A stretch of 64,000 nucleotides of DNA from Faecalispora anaeroviscerum (GTDB lineage Bacteria > Bacillota > Clostridia > Oscillospirales > Acutalibacteraceae), in the NCBI RefSeq assembly GCF_947568225.1, contig NZ_CANOOQ010000001.1, positions 1,178,001-1,242,000 of the forward strand, written 5' to 3'. The translations under genes were made by a program, and so were the position numbers. This document shows positions 8,528-15,919 of the stretch, piece after piece. Position 1 is the stretch's first letter; every line of letters starts with the position of its first letter. The notes below the pieces were generated by a model, which did not search any database, had not been told where the DNA came from, and was given only the letters and a program-made list of their open reading frames with translations.

Positions 8528-9832
8528 ATGGTTTTAACAAACCCGGTACTGATTGCCGTTGTTGTACTGCTTGTTCTCTGCTTTTTGAGAGTAAACGTTC
8601 TGCTGGCTCTCTTTGCCTCTGCCGTTACCGCTGGTCTGGTCGCAGGCATGGACATTCAGACAACAATGTCTACCTTTATCACCGGTATTGGTGAGGATCC
8701 CGAAACAGCCCTGTCTTATGTAATGCTGGGCGGTCTGGCCGCTACGATCAGCTACACAGGCGTTTCTGACATTCTGGCGGTGAAAATTGCCAAGCTGGTC
8801 AACGGAAAATCACTGGTATTCGTATTTTTCCTTGGCTTTATTTCCTGCTTCTCTCAGAATCTGATTCCTGTACATATCGCTTTCATCCCGATTCTGATTC
8901 CCCCGCTGCTGATCGTCATGAACAAAATGAAGATCGACAGAAGAGCTGTGGCCTGCGCCCTTGCGTTTGGTCTGCGTGCTCCTTATGTTGCCATTCCTGC
9001 CGGATTTGGTTTGATTTACCACGGCATTATTTCGAACAACATGACCAAAAACGGCATGGAAATCGACAAGATGGATGTTTGGCATTACACCTGGCCCCTC
9101 GGCATTGCAATGCTGGTTGGCTTTGTGCTGGTAGTGCTGTTCCTGTATCGCAAACCCAGAGAGTATAAGAACGTGGAAGGCTTCGCGGTTGATCTGGATA
9201 CCGTTGACACCACCATGACCTTCAAGCATTGGGCTGCGGTTATTGCAGCTCTCGTTACCCTGGTCATCCAGCTGGCATTCGGTTCTCTGCCGCTGGGCGC
9301 ACTGGTTGGTTTGGCGATTATGTTTATCACCAAGGCAGTCAAATGGTCCGACATGGATAAGATTATTGACGAAGGCGTTCAGCTGATGGGCTTCATCGCA
9401 TTTGTTATGCTGGCCTCCAACGGCTTCAGCGCCGTTCTCCGCGACAGTGGCGGTGTTGACCAGCTGATTCAGAGCTCTTTGGGCTTCATCGGCGGCAACA
9501 AGTTCCTTGGCGCTCTCGTCATGATGCTCGTCGGCATGTTCATCGTAATGGGCACCGGTACCTCCTTCGGTACGGTTCCTGTTCTGGCGGTTCTGTATGT
9601 ACCGCTTTGCGCACAGCTGGGCTTCAGCATCGGCGCAACCACACTCCTAATTGCTGCGGCTGCTACCATCGGCGATACCGGTTCTCCCGTTTCCGATACC
9701 ACACTCGGACCGACGGCCGGACTCAACGCGGACGGACAGCACGACCACATTTGGGATACCTGCGTACCAACGTTTATTGCATCCGATATTCCAATCTTTG
9801 CTCTGGCGCTCTTTGCACCTTTCTTGCTCTGA
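8528..9832 (+). CDS. YuiF/NhaC-type permease, probable histidine transporter
   Basis: Polytopic membrane protein of 434 residues with about 11-12 hydrophobic segments, of the Na+/H+ antiporter (NhaC/YuiF) superfamily. The family-typical stretch GTGTSFGTVPV and the downstream ATIGDTGSPVSD are present. YuiF homologues in Firmicutes have been proposed as histidine permeases from conserved association with his and hut genes, and the hutH2 context fits. ATG 8528 follows AGAGGAGG at good spacing. A strong terminator follows 20 bases after the stop. Transport of another small amino acid or simple Na+/H+ exchange remains possible. Confidence 0.8.
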   Translation: MVLTNPVLIAVVVLLVLCFLRVNVLLALFASAVTAGLVAGMDIQTTMSTFITGIGEDPETALSYVMLGGLAATISYTGVSDILAVKIAKLVNGKSLVFVFFLGFISCFSQNLIPVHIAFIPILIPPLLIVMNKMKIDRRAVACALAFGLRAPYVAIPAGFGLIYHGIISNNMTKNGMEIDKMDVWHYTWPLGIAMLVGFVLVVLFLYRKPREYKNVEGFAVDLDTVDTTMTFKHWAAVIAALVTLVIQLAFGSLPLGALVGLAIMFITKAVKWSDMDKIIDEGVQLMGFIAFVMLASNGFSAVLRDSGGVDQLIQSSLGFIGGNKFLGALVMMLVGMFIVMGTGTSFGTVPVLAVLYVPLCAQLGFSIGATTLLIAAAATIGDTGSPVSDTTLGPTAGLNADGQHDHIWDTCVPTFIASDIPIFALALFAPFLL

Positions 9833-9852
9833 TTGGTATTATTCAAAACGTC

Positions 9853-9888
9853 AAAGGGACATGGAAGTTTTCTTCCATGTCCCTTTTC
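9853..9888 (+). terminator. Terminator after YuiF-type permease
   Basis: A perfect 15-bp stem, AAAGGGACATGGAAG (9853-9867) with CTTCCATGTCCCTTT (9872-9886), ends in a T run. The stem matches that of the terminator at 4968-4997. Confidence 0.95.
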
Positions 9889-10027
9889 CTGTTTACCTCC
9901 CTTTCCCCTATACCTAATTCCATTTGCGTTTGCGCTTTTAAGCTGCCAAACCTCAAATTTTAATTATTAAAGAGTGCTTAAAAACATTTTAAAGCATGTT
10001 GCCATTTGCGTTTCTTTCCAAATAGTT

Positions 10028-10675
10028 TTATTTCCCTTTTAGATAGACTTGCTGCTCCACCAAGCTTTTCAGGCCACGGGCCGCGGATGAGATGTCCTTA
10101 GCGGCGACGATTGCCGAAACTACGGCGAAACCGTCGATGCCACTGCCCTGAAACAAAGGGATTGTATCTGCGTGAATGCCGCCGATCACAACGATCGGGA
10201 GACTTACGGCTGCGCGGATTTTTTTCAACTCCTCCATAGAAACAATCTGGGCATCCGTTTTTGTAGCGGTTGCGAACATGGCGCCCACGCCCAGATAATC
10301 TGCGCCGTCGCGCTCGGCCTGAACGGCCTGCTTCAGCGTGGAAGCGGAAACGCCGAGAAGCTTATCCTCCCCAAGAATGGCGCGAACCGTCCGGGCGGGC
10401 AGATCCTCCTGCCCGATATGCACACCCGCGGCGTCGACCGCGAGGGCAATATCCACCCGGTCGTTAATAATCAGGGGAATTCCCTTTGCGTCGGCCAACC
10501 GCTTCAAGCCGAGTGCCGTGTGGTAAAAGCCAAGGGAAGACGCATCTTTTTCACGGAGCTGCACCAGCGTGACGCCACCGTCTATCGCCTGTTCCACAGT
10601 CTGCTCCAGTGTAGGCGTGCTCATCAGGCTGCGGTCGGTAACAAGGTACAGGCTGAGATCAAATTCAGGCTTCAT
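10028..10675 (-). CDS. thiE: Thiamine-phosphate synthase
   Basis: ThiE joins hydroxymethylpyrimidine diphosphate and thiazole phosphate to make thiamine phosphate. The 215-residue TIM-barrel protein has the expected motifs: VQLREKD (about 38-44), INDRVDIA with VDAAGVHIGQED following (diphosphate and magnesium contacts) and the ATATKTDA stretch near the active-site lid. ATG 10675 overlaps the end of thiM by 11 bases, so translation is coupled. It is the last gene of the thiD-thiC-thiM-thiE operon controlled by the two TPP riboswitches at 13716-13944. No clear terminator lies in the 195-base convergent gap to the YuiF permease. Confidence 0.96.
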   Translation of the reverse strand: MKPEFDLSLYLVTDRSLMSTPTLEQTVEQAIDGGVTLVQLREKDASSLGFYHTALGLKRLADAKGIPLIINDRVDIALAVDAAGVHIGQEDLPARTVRAILGEDKLLGVSASTLKQAVQAERDGADYLGVGAMFATATKTDAQIVSMEELKKIRAAVSLPIVVIGGIHADTIPLFQGSGIDGFAVVSAIVAAKDISSAARGLKSLVEQQVYLKGK

Positions 10676-11498
10676 CGAGCTTCGCCCTCTCTCCCAGTAC
10701 TTCTGTGCTCATTCGGCTGATCGCATCGACCATTGCGACGTGAAAGCTGCCGCTGCCGAGATTGCCCGCCTTTTCGGCCGCAATTTCCCCCGCAACGCTC
10801 ATGGCAAGGATCCCCCCCGCGGCGGCGGAAAGAAAATCATCCGTGGCGCCGCAGAAGGAACCGATCAGAGAGGTGCACATACAGCCCGTTCCCGTAACGC
10901 CGGAAAGCTCGGGCACTCCATTCTTCAAATACAGCGTGCGCGTCCCATCCGTTACGATGTCGATAGCGCCGGTAACAGCGGTAACACAGCCAAGCCGCTT
11001 CGATATCGCCTGCGCGATCTCTCCCCCGGCCTGCGGCCCGCCCTTACTGTCCTCCTCTGAGGCATCCACACCCTTTGTCTGGGCGCTCAGCCCGGCAACA
11101 AACCGGATTTCGGAGCAATTGCCGCGCAGCACGCTGATTTTTACTTCCTCAAGAATGCGCTTTGTGGTGCGGTTGCGCAGCTCGGAAGCCCCCGCTCCAA
11201 CCGGATCCAGCACTACGGGAATCCCGATTTTGTTCGCCTGTTTTCCCGCTGCGAGCATCGATTCAATCGTTCTTTCGTTCAGTGTGCCAATATTCAGCAC
11301 CAGTGCGGATGAAATCGCGGTAATATCTGCCGCTTCTCCAAGGTCATCCGCCATAATAGGCGAGGCGCCGATGGCCAGCGTAATATTGGCGCAGTCGTTA
11401 ACGGTCACGTAATTAGTGATGTGGTGAACCAGCGGCTTCTTCGTGCGAACCTGCTCCAAAACACCGCTGATTTGCTGGATCCATTCCCTCTGAGTCAT
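10665..11498 (-). CDS. thiM: Hydroxyethylthiazole kinase
   Basis: ThiM phosphorylates 4-methyl-5-(2-hydroxyethyl)thiazole, salvaging the thiazole half of thiamine. It has 277 residues in the ribokinase-like fold. Visible features are HHITNYVTVNDCAN near the N terminus, GASPIMADD, DPVGAGAS and the glycine-rich GVTGTGCM anion-hole motif with its catalytic Cys. ATG 11498 follows AGGGGAAATACG. The 18-base gap to thiC and the overlap with thiE show a single operon. With ThiM present and no thiazole-synthesis genes (thiG, thiS, thiF, thiH) nearby, the locus fits de novo pyrimidine synthesis plus thiazole salvage, unless the other genes lie elsewhere. Confidence 0.96.
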   Translation of the reverse strand: MTQREWIQQISGVLEQVRTKKPLVHHITNYVTVNDCANITLAIGASPIMADDLGEAADITAISSALVLNIGTLNERTIESMLAAGKQANKIGIPVVLDPVGAGASELRNRTTKRILEEVKISVLRGNCSEIRFVAGLSAQTKGVDASEEDSKGGPQAGGEIAQAISKRLGCVTAVTGAIDIVTDGTRTLYLKNGVPELSGVTGTGCMCTSLIGSFCGATDDFLSAAAGGILAMSVAGEIAAEKAGNLGSGSFHVAMVDAISRMSTEVLGERAKLDEA

Positions 11499-11516
11499 CG
11501 TATTTCCCCTTTTCTC

Positions 11517-12830
11517 TTATTTGTTTTCCGGCATCAGCTCTACGTCGAGCCCCTCCAGAATCCTGTTCATGGTGCGCACAGCGCACATTTTTCCGCACAT
11601 GGAGCAGCTGTGCTGATCCTCCGGAGGAACGCTCTCAAAATATGTTCTGGCCTTCTCTCCATCGAGCGCAAGCTGGAACGTTTCTTCCCAGTCCAGACGC
11701 CTTCTGGCTTCGCTGATGCGGTAATCCGCCTGACGCGCGTTTTTGATTCCCTTGGAAATATCCGCTGCGTGGGCCGCGATTTTCGATGCGATGATCCCCT
11801 CCTTCACGTCGGACAGATCGGGCAGGCGCAAATGCTCGGCGGGAGTAACGTAGCAAAGAAAATCTGCTCCGTTTGCAGCCGCGATTGCCCCGCCGATGGC
11901 TGAGGTAATGTGGTCATACCCCGGAGCGATGTCTGTGACCAGCGGGCCCAGCACATAAAACGGAGCGCCGTGACACAGCCGCTTTTCGAGCTTCATGTTG
12001 GCGGCGATTTCATCCATCGCCATGTGTCCGGGGCCCTCCACCAAAACCTGAACGCCGCGCTCCCATGCACGCTTTGTCAGGCTCCCAAGCTCTGTCAACT
12101 CGGCAATCTGCGAAGCATCCGTCGCGTCTGCGATGCTGCCGGGGCGCAGAGCATCGCCAAGACTGATGGTAACATCAAATTCGTGCAGAATCTCGAGCAG
12201 CTCGTCGTAATGCTCATAGAACGGGTTTTCGTTCCCGGTCATCTTCATCCATGCGAACAGAAGCGAGCCACCGCGCGACACAATGTTCATCTGCCGACGC
12301 TCCCGCATGAAAATCTCTACGGCGCGGCGGTTCAGCCCGGCGTGAATCGTCATAAAATCCACACCCTCTTCCGCGTGGGCGCGCACCACCTTCAAAAAAT
12401 CCTGCGCGGTGATCTCTTTGAGATCCTTTTCGAGATACCCGACCGCATCGTAAACCGGGACAGTACCTATCATGGCGGGCGAGGTTTCAATCAGCTTCTG
12501 CCGGAAGGTATGTGTCTTGCCGTAGTTGCTCAAATCCATGATGGCCTCGGCTCCGAATTTCTCGGCAAGCCGTACCTTCTCCATCTCTACCCGGTAATCC
12601 ACGCAGTCACCGGAAACACCAAGATTTACATTGATTTTCGTGCGAAGTCCCTTCCCCACACCATATGGGTGCAAAGCGGTATGGCGCACATTGGCCGGGA
12701 TAACGACCTGACCGCCGGCTACCAGCTCCAACAGCTCCTGCTCCGCGATATTTTCTTCCTGCGCGACCTGCCGCAGCTCTTTTGTAATAATCCCCTGACG
12801 GGCAGCGTCCATCTGTGTTTGAAATTCCAT
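11517..12830 (-). CDS. thiC: Phosphomethylpyrimidine synthase (radical SAM)
   Basis: ThiC rearranges aminoimidazole ribotide into HMP phosphate, using a 4Fe-4S cluster and S-adenosylmethionine. The protein is 437 residues, the shorter form usual in Firmicutes, without the long N-terminal extension of the E. coli enzyme. The iron-sulfur cysteines are at the C terminus in CSMCGKMC. Conserved segments VNVNLGVSGD, MDLSNYG, TIHAG and EGPGHMAMDEI are all present. ATG 12830 starts on the base next to the thiD stop (12831-12833), so the two are translationally coupled. Regulation is by the TPP riboswitches upstream of thiD. Confidence 0.97.
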   Translation of the reverse strand: MEFQTQMDAARQGIITKELRQVAQEENIAEQELLELVAGGQVVIPANVRHTALHPYGVGKGLRTKINVNLGVSGDCVDYRVEMEKVRLAEKFGAEAIMDLSNYGKTHTFRQKLIETSPAMIGTVPVYDAVGYLEKDLKEITAQDFLKVVRAHAEEGVDFMTIHAGLNRRAVEIFMRERRQMNIVSRGGSLLFAWMKMTGNENPFYEHYDELLEILHEFDVTISLGDALRPGSIADATDASQIAELTELGSLTKRAWERGVQVLVEGPGHMAMDEIAANMKLEKRLCHGAPFYVLGPLVTDIAPGYDHITSAIGGAIAAANGADFLCYVTPAEHLRLPDLSDVKEGIIASKIAAHAADISKGIKNARQADYRISEARRRLDWEETFQLALDGEKARTYFESVPPEDQHSCSMCGKMCAVRTMNRILEGLDVELMPENK

Positions 12831-13643
12831 TTATTTTCCCTCTCTTTCCTGTAATCCGTTCTCATAAAGATCATAAAAATGATGCGTGGGGCCGCAGCCC
12901 TTTCCGATCGCGAGCGAATGGCGGATTGCGGTGGTCACATACGCTTTTGCTTTTCGTACCGCTTCCTCCATAGAACAGCCGGACGCAAGATTGCAGGCGA
13001 TGGCGGAGGAATACGTACAGCCCGTGCCGTGCGTGTTTTTGGTCTGGATTCGCTCCTCACTGAACCGGTAGAACCGCTCGCCATCATACAGAATGTCCAG
13101 CGCATCGCCGTCGGCGTGGCCTCCTTTGACCAAAACTCCCGTTGCTCCCATGTCATGAATCCTCTTCGCCGCGCGCTCCATGTCCTCCGGTGAATGAACC
13201 GCAATACCGGTAATAGCTTCTGCTTCGGGAATATTGGGGGTAAGCAGATCGGCCAGCGGCAGAATCTCGCGGATCAGCGTATCCATGGAATCCGGCTGCA
13301 TGAGAGGGCAGCCGTTTTTCGCCAGCATTACGGGGTCAATCACCACATTACTTGGCCGGTATTCGCGCAGCTTTTTCGCTACGGCACGCATGCAGTCAGA
13401 TTTTGAAAGCATCCCGACCTTGACCGCGTCTGTGCCAATGTCTTGAAATACGGCGTCGATCTGCTTTTCGATCATATCTGGGGAAATATCCTGTACACCG
13501 AAAACCTCGCAAGTGTTTTCCGCCACTACGGAAACAATTACGCTCATGCCGAAGGCTCCGTGCGCTGCAAAGGTTTTTAGATCGGCTTGAATTCCGGCGC
13601 CGCCGCTGCAATCTGAGCCGGCTATGGTCAAAAGCTTTTTCAT
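12831..13643 (-). CDS. thiD: HMP/HMP-P kinase
   Basis: ThiD phosphorylates hydroxymethylpyrimidine and then its monophosphate, supplying HMP diphosphate to ThiE. The 270-residue ribokinase-fold protein has the N-terminal LTIAGSDCSGGAGIQAD, the central DPVMLAKNG and the ATP-binding THGTGCTYSSAIA with catalytic residues. I start at ATG 13643, behind AGAAAGGAAACC; the reading frame stays open further upstream, but that part is riboswitch sequence. It is the first gene of thiDCME, preceded by two TPP aptamer-terminator units. thiD could also serve vitamin B6 salvage (PdxK-type), but the operon makes thiamine its main role. Confidence 0.96.
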   Translation of the reverse strand: MKKLLTIAGSDCSGGAGIQADLKTFAAHGAFGMSVIVSVVAENTCEVFGVQDISPDMIEKQIDAVFQDIGTDAVKVGMLSKSDCMRAVAKKLREYRPSNVVIDPVMLAKNGCPLMQPDSMDTLIREILPLADLLTPNIPEAEAITGIAVHSPEDMERAAKRIHDMGATGVLVKGGHADGDALDILYDGERFYRFSEERIQTKNTHGTGCTYSSAIACNLASGCSMEEAVRKAKAYVTTAIRHSLAIGKGCGPTHHFYDLYENGLQEREGK

Positions 13644-13664
13644 TTTGGTTTCCTTTCTTTTCTC

Positions 13665-13704
13665 AAAACAAAAAGGATGCCGCCGACTATGGCAAGCATC
13701 CTTT
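13665..13704 (-). terminator. Terminator of second TPP riboswitch
   Basis: On the minus strand AAAGGATGC (13704-13696) pairs with GCATCCTTT (13680-13672) and is followed by a T-rich tail. It lies just below the aptamer at 13716-13796 and about 20 bases before the thiD ribosome binding site, so it is that aptamer's expression platform. Confidence 0.9.
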
Positions 13705-13715
13705 CGATCGATGTT

Positions 13716-13796
13716 TCGCTTCCCTACGCCAGTGTTAACTAACAGGTTCAAAGGGTCAGGTTTTAACCTTCTCAACTCCAAAGAGTCCCCCCGCAA
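13716..13796 (-). ncRNA. TPP riboswitch aptamer B (proximal to thiD)
   Basis: Read on the minus strand this has the THI-box landmarks: GGGGGACTC, GGAGTTGAGA, ACCCTTTGAACCTG and ACTGGCGTAGGGAA, closed by a short TTGC/GCGA P1. It is about 85 percent identical to aptamer A. TPP binding should favour the terminator at 13665-13704. Confidence 0.96.
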
Positions 13797-13810
13797 CAGA
13801 TTCAGTTGTA

Positions 13811-13847
13811 TAAAACAAAAAAGTGCTTTCCCTTGTGAGGAAAGCAC
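13811..13847 (-). terminator. Terminator of first TPP riboswitch
   Basis: On the minus strand GTGCTTTCC (13847-13839) pairs with GGAAAGCAC (13831-13823) around a seven-base loop, followed by TTTTTTGTTTT. It lies between aptamers A and B. Confidence 0.92.
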
Positions 13848-13864
13848 GATTGATTCTTCTCTGC

Positions 13865-13944
13865 TTGCTTCCCTGCGCCAGTATTAACTGACAGGTTCAA
13901 AGGGTCAGGTTTTACCTTCTCAACTCCGAAGAGTCCCCCCGCAA
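13865..13944 (-). ncRNA. TPP riboswitch aptamer A (distal)
   Basis: This is the first aptamer transcribed. It shows CGGGGGGACTC, GGAGTTGAGA, ACCCTTTGAACCTG and ACTGGCGCAGGGAA, with P1 formed by TTGC (13944-13941) and GCAA (13868-13865). It is followed by its own terminator, so two complete TPP switches act in series. Confidence 0.96.
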
Positions 13945-13961
13945 TCTATTCGATTACCCAT

Positions 13962-13990
13962 AACTTAGCACGGATTTTCCTTTGTGTCAA
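13962..13990 (-). promoter_or_regulatory. Promoter of thiDCME
   Basis: On the minus strand the -35 is TTGACA (13990-13985), the spacer is 17 bases and the -10 is TAAGTT (13967-13962), preceded by an extended TGC. Transcription would start just before aptamer A. Confidence 0.8.
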
Positions 13991-14162
13991 TACCGAGCGG
14001 TAACCCCCCCTTGGAATTGGCCTGGTCAGAGTGGCGCTCCGGCTGTTTCACCGTACCATTGCCCAAAACCGATTGCCGTGGTAAACTGAATTGATTGAAA
14101 GAGCGCAAAGAGTTGATCATATGCACAGAGACACTAAAATTTGATTCTAGGGGGAATTTATC

Positions 14163-14855
14163 TTGAAAACGATAGGACTGCTTGGCGGGATGAGTTGGGA
14201 AAGCACAGTTACTTATTATCAGATTATAAATGAAATCGTAAAACAAGAGCTGGGCGGACTGCATTCCGCAAAGATTCTGCTGTATAGCGTAGATTTTTTT
14301 GAAATTGAAAAGTATCAGGCGGATGGTGATTGGGATAAAAGCGCGGATATTCTCTCTTCGGCGGCCCGGAATCTGGAAAAAGCCGGAGCAGACTTCATTG
14401 TGATTTGCACTAATACCATGCATAAGGTAGCGCCCCAGATTCAAAGCAAAATCGCTATTCCAATTATTCATATTGCGGAAGCAACAGCAGATGAATTAAA
14501 GCGCTGCAATATTACAAAGATCGCATTACTTGGAACCAAATATACAATGACACAGGATTTTTATAAGGAAAAGCTGATACGCGCGGGAATTACCGTTCTT
14601 ATCCCGGACGAACAGGAAATTGAAACGATAAACAATATTATTTATCATGAGTTATGTTTGGGTATTGTTTCAGAAATTTCAAAGGAAAAGTATCGGGATA
14701 TTATCAAAGCTCTTGCCAAGCGCGGCGCTCAAGGTGTTATTCTCGGCTGCACGGAAATCGGGCTGCTGATTCAGCAGCAGGATACTGACCTGTCTGTTTT
14801 TGATACGACCAGAATTCACGCGTCAAAAGCCGCAATGTTATCCATAGAAAGATAA
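14163..14855 (+). CDS. Aspartate/glutamate racemase family protein
   Basis: Cofactor-independent amino acid racemase of 230 residues, in the two-cysteine Asp/Glu racemase family (RacX/YgeA type). Both catalytic cysteines are visible: Cys82 in ICTNTMH and Cys196 in LGCTEIG. The N-terminal IGLLGGMSWEST is typical of the broad-specificity branch rather than of MurI. Translation starts at TTG 14163 behind AGGGGGAA; no better ATG exists. It is a single gene, ending in a bidirectional terminator shared with the convergent CntK-like racemase gene. The amino acid substrate cannot be deduced; aspartate, glutamate or other residues are all possible. Two different racemase families lie side by side here. 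Confidence 0.88.
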   Translation: MKTIGLLGGMSWESTVTYYQIINEIVKQELGGLHSAKILLYSVDFFEIEKYQADGDWDKSADILSSAARNLEKAGADFIVICTNTMHKVAPQIQSKIAIPIIHIAEATADELKRCNITKIALLGTKYTMTQDFYKEKLIRAGITVLIPDEQEIETINNIIYHELCLGIVSEISKEKYRDIIKALAKRGAQGVILGCTEIGLLIQQQDTDLSVFDTTRIHASKAAMLSIER

Positions 14856-14895
14856 TTCTTCAATTTTTTAGCGGGGCCTATGGCCACTGCACAGA

Positions 14896-14935
14896 AAAAG
14901 CCCGCCAACAGCGCAAGGCGTTGGTGGGCTTTTAT
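14896..14935. terminator. Bidirectional terminator between two racemase genes
   Basis: AAAAGCCCGCCAAC (14896-14909) pairs perfectly with GTTGGTGGGCTTTT (14920-14933). It serves the racemase on the plus strand and the CntK-like gene on the minus strand. Confidence 0.93.
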
Positions 14936-14945
14936 GCGAATAAAA

Positions 14946-15734
14946 TCAGAATTCAGGCAGGTCAACGATAATTTCGTCCGACAGGCTCACCGGGCCACCC
15001 ATATGGCAGTGAACAACACGGCTGTTTTCAACGGTAGCGGTGGCTTCAATCACACCGCCGGGCTGGTGCAGGCTGAAGCGATGCTCACCGTCTCCCTTCT
15101 GCATGGCCAGGTATACCGCAACGGCCATGGAACCGCTGCCGCAGCTGCTCTCCCAAATCAGGGAATCCGTATCGCAAACATACACCACAGGGGTCATATT
15201 TTGCCCGTTCAGGAAAAGGATTCCATAGGCACTGGCGGGCGCGGCAGCCTGAACCGCCGCAAGCAGCTCGCGGACAAAACCTTCATCCCTGGCTTCTCCC
15301 GGAACGATGGTATGTACAATTCCGTCAAAACAAACGGCATTGTATTTCTGTCCGCCAAATTCTACTTGAATCATCCCGACGGGGAGCGGCATTTCCGTTT
15401 CGCACCGGCCGCCCTCCCGGTCGATCGTCACCGTCAAGGGCTGTTCGGCCCCGCTGATCTCTACCGTTACGGTATCGGGATGCCCCGGCAGCAGCGTGCT
15501 GAGCAGATACCCAAAGCTGCGGGCTGCATTGCCGCAGAACTCACCGCCCATCATCTGAATGCGACCCTGCGCTCCCATGCGGGGCACAACCTGAAAAGCG
15601 ACCTGTTCGGCATGGTATTCCTCCATAGACAGCAGCTTTGCCGCAATGGGGGCATACTGCTCCGGCGGCACGTCACCAAGTACAAAAATCGTAATGTTGC
15701 CCGCCGGATCTGCTACTCTAATTGAAAACTTCAC
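14946..15734 (-). CDS. DapF-fold epimerase, probable histidine racemase (CntK-like)
   Basis: Protein of 262 residues with the two-domain DapF fold. The two catalytic cysteines are Cys67 in GGEFCGNAAR and Cys198 in ESSCGSGSM. Several details match the staphylopine-pathway histidine racemase CntK better than diaminopimelate epimerase: PAGNITIFV near the N terminus (CntK has PSGNMTILV, as I recall it), EFCGNA, LIWESSCGSG, and HQPGG near the C terminus. True DapF has CGNGARC. CntK interconverts L- and D-histidine. I start at GTG 15734, seven bases after AAAGGAG. No nicotianamine-synthase-like or opine dehydrogenase gene is near, so a metallophore role is not supported. The neighbouring hut regulator and hutUI suggest D-histidine use. 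DapF proper is the main alternative. Confidence 0.75.
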   Translation of the reverse strand: MKFSIRVADPAGNITIFVLGDVPPEQYAPIAAKLLSMEEYHAEQVAFQVVPRMGAQGRIQMMGGEFCGNAARSFGYLLSTLLPGHPDTVTVEISGAEQPLTVTIDREGGRCETEMPLPVGMIQVEFGGQKYNAVCFDGIVHTIVPGEARDEGFVRELLAAVQAAAPASAYGILFLNGQNMTPVVYVCDTDSLIWESSCGSGSMAVAVYLAMQKGDGEHRFSLHQPGGVIEATATVENSRVVHCHMGGPVSLSDEIIVDLPEF

Positions 15735-15806
15735 TGGAACGCTCCTTTCCTGCACACCGGTGGTTCCCCGGTATGATCTTCTGGCCTTACAGCAATATCA
15801 AAGAAC

Positions 15807-15828
15807 AGCACGGAATGAATTTCGTGCT
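15807..15828 (-). terminator. Hairpin after the large regulator
   Basis: AGCACG-GAAT (15807-15816) pairs with ATTTCGTGCT (15819-15828) with one mismatch, about 90 bases beyond the regulator stop. The T tail is short, so termination would be weak. Confidence 0.5.
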
Positions 15829-15853
15829 TTCCCCCGCCAAAGGCGGAGGAGAA
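15828..15853. repeat. Palindromic CGCC/GGCG element, copy a
   Basis: Core CCGCC-AAA-GGCGG (15834-15846) is flanked by C-rich and GGAGGAGAA arms. It belongs to the same small family as 43874-43907 and 50181-50219. Confidence 0.6.
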
Positions 15854-15919
15854 CACATTTTAACTTCCAATCGTTATTTGAATTGGCTTTAGCATACCAT
15901 GCGCGCGTCTTTTTTTCGT

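Noticed and set aside
14946..15734. Staphylopine-type metallophore cluster
   Set aside because: Only the CntK-like gene is present; no nicotianamine-synthase-like, opine dehydrogenase or metal ABC genes are nearby.
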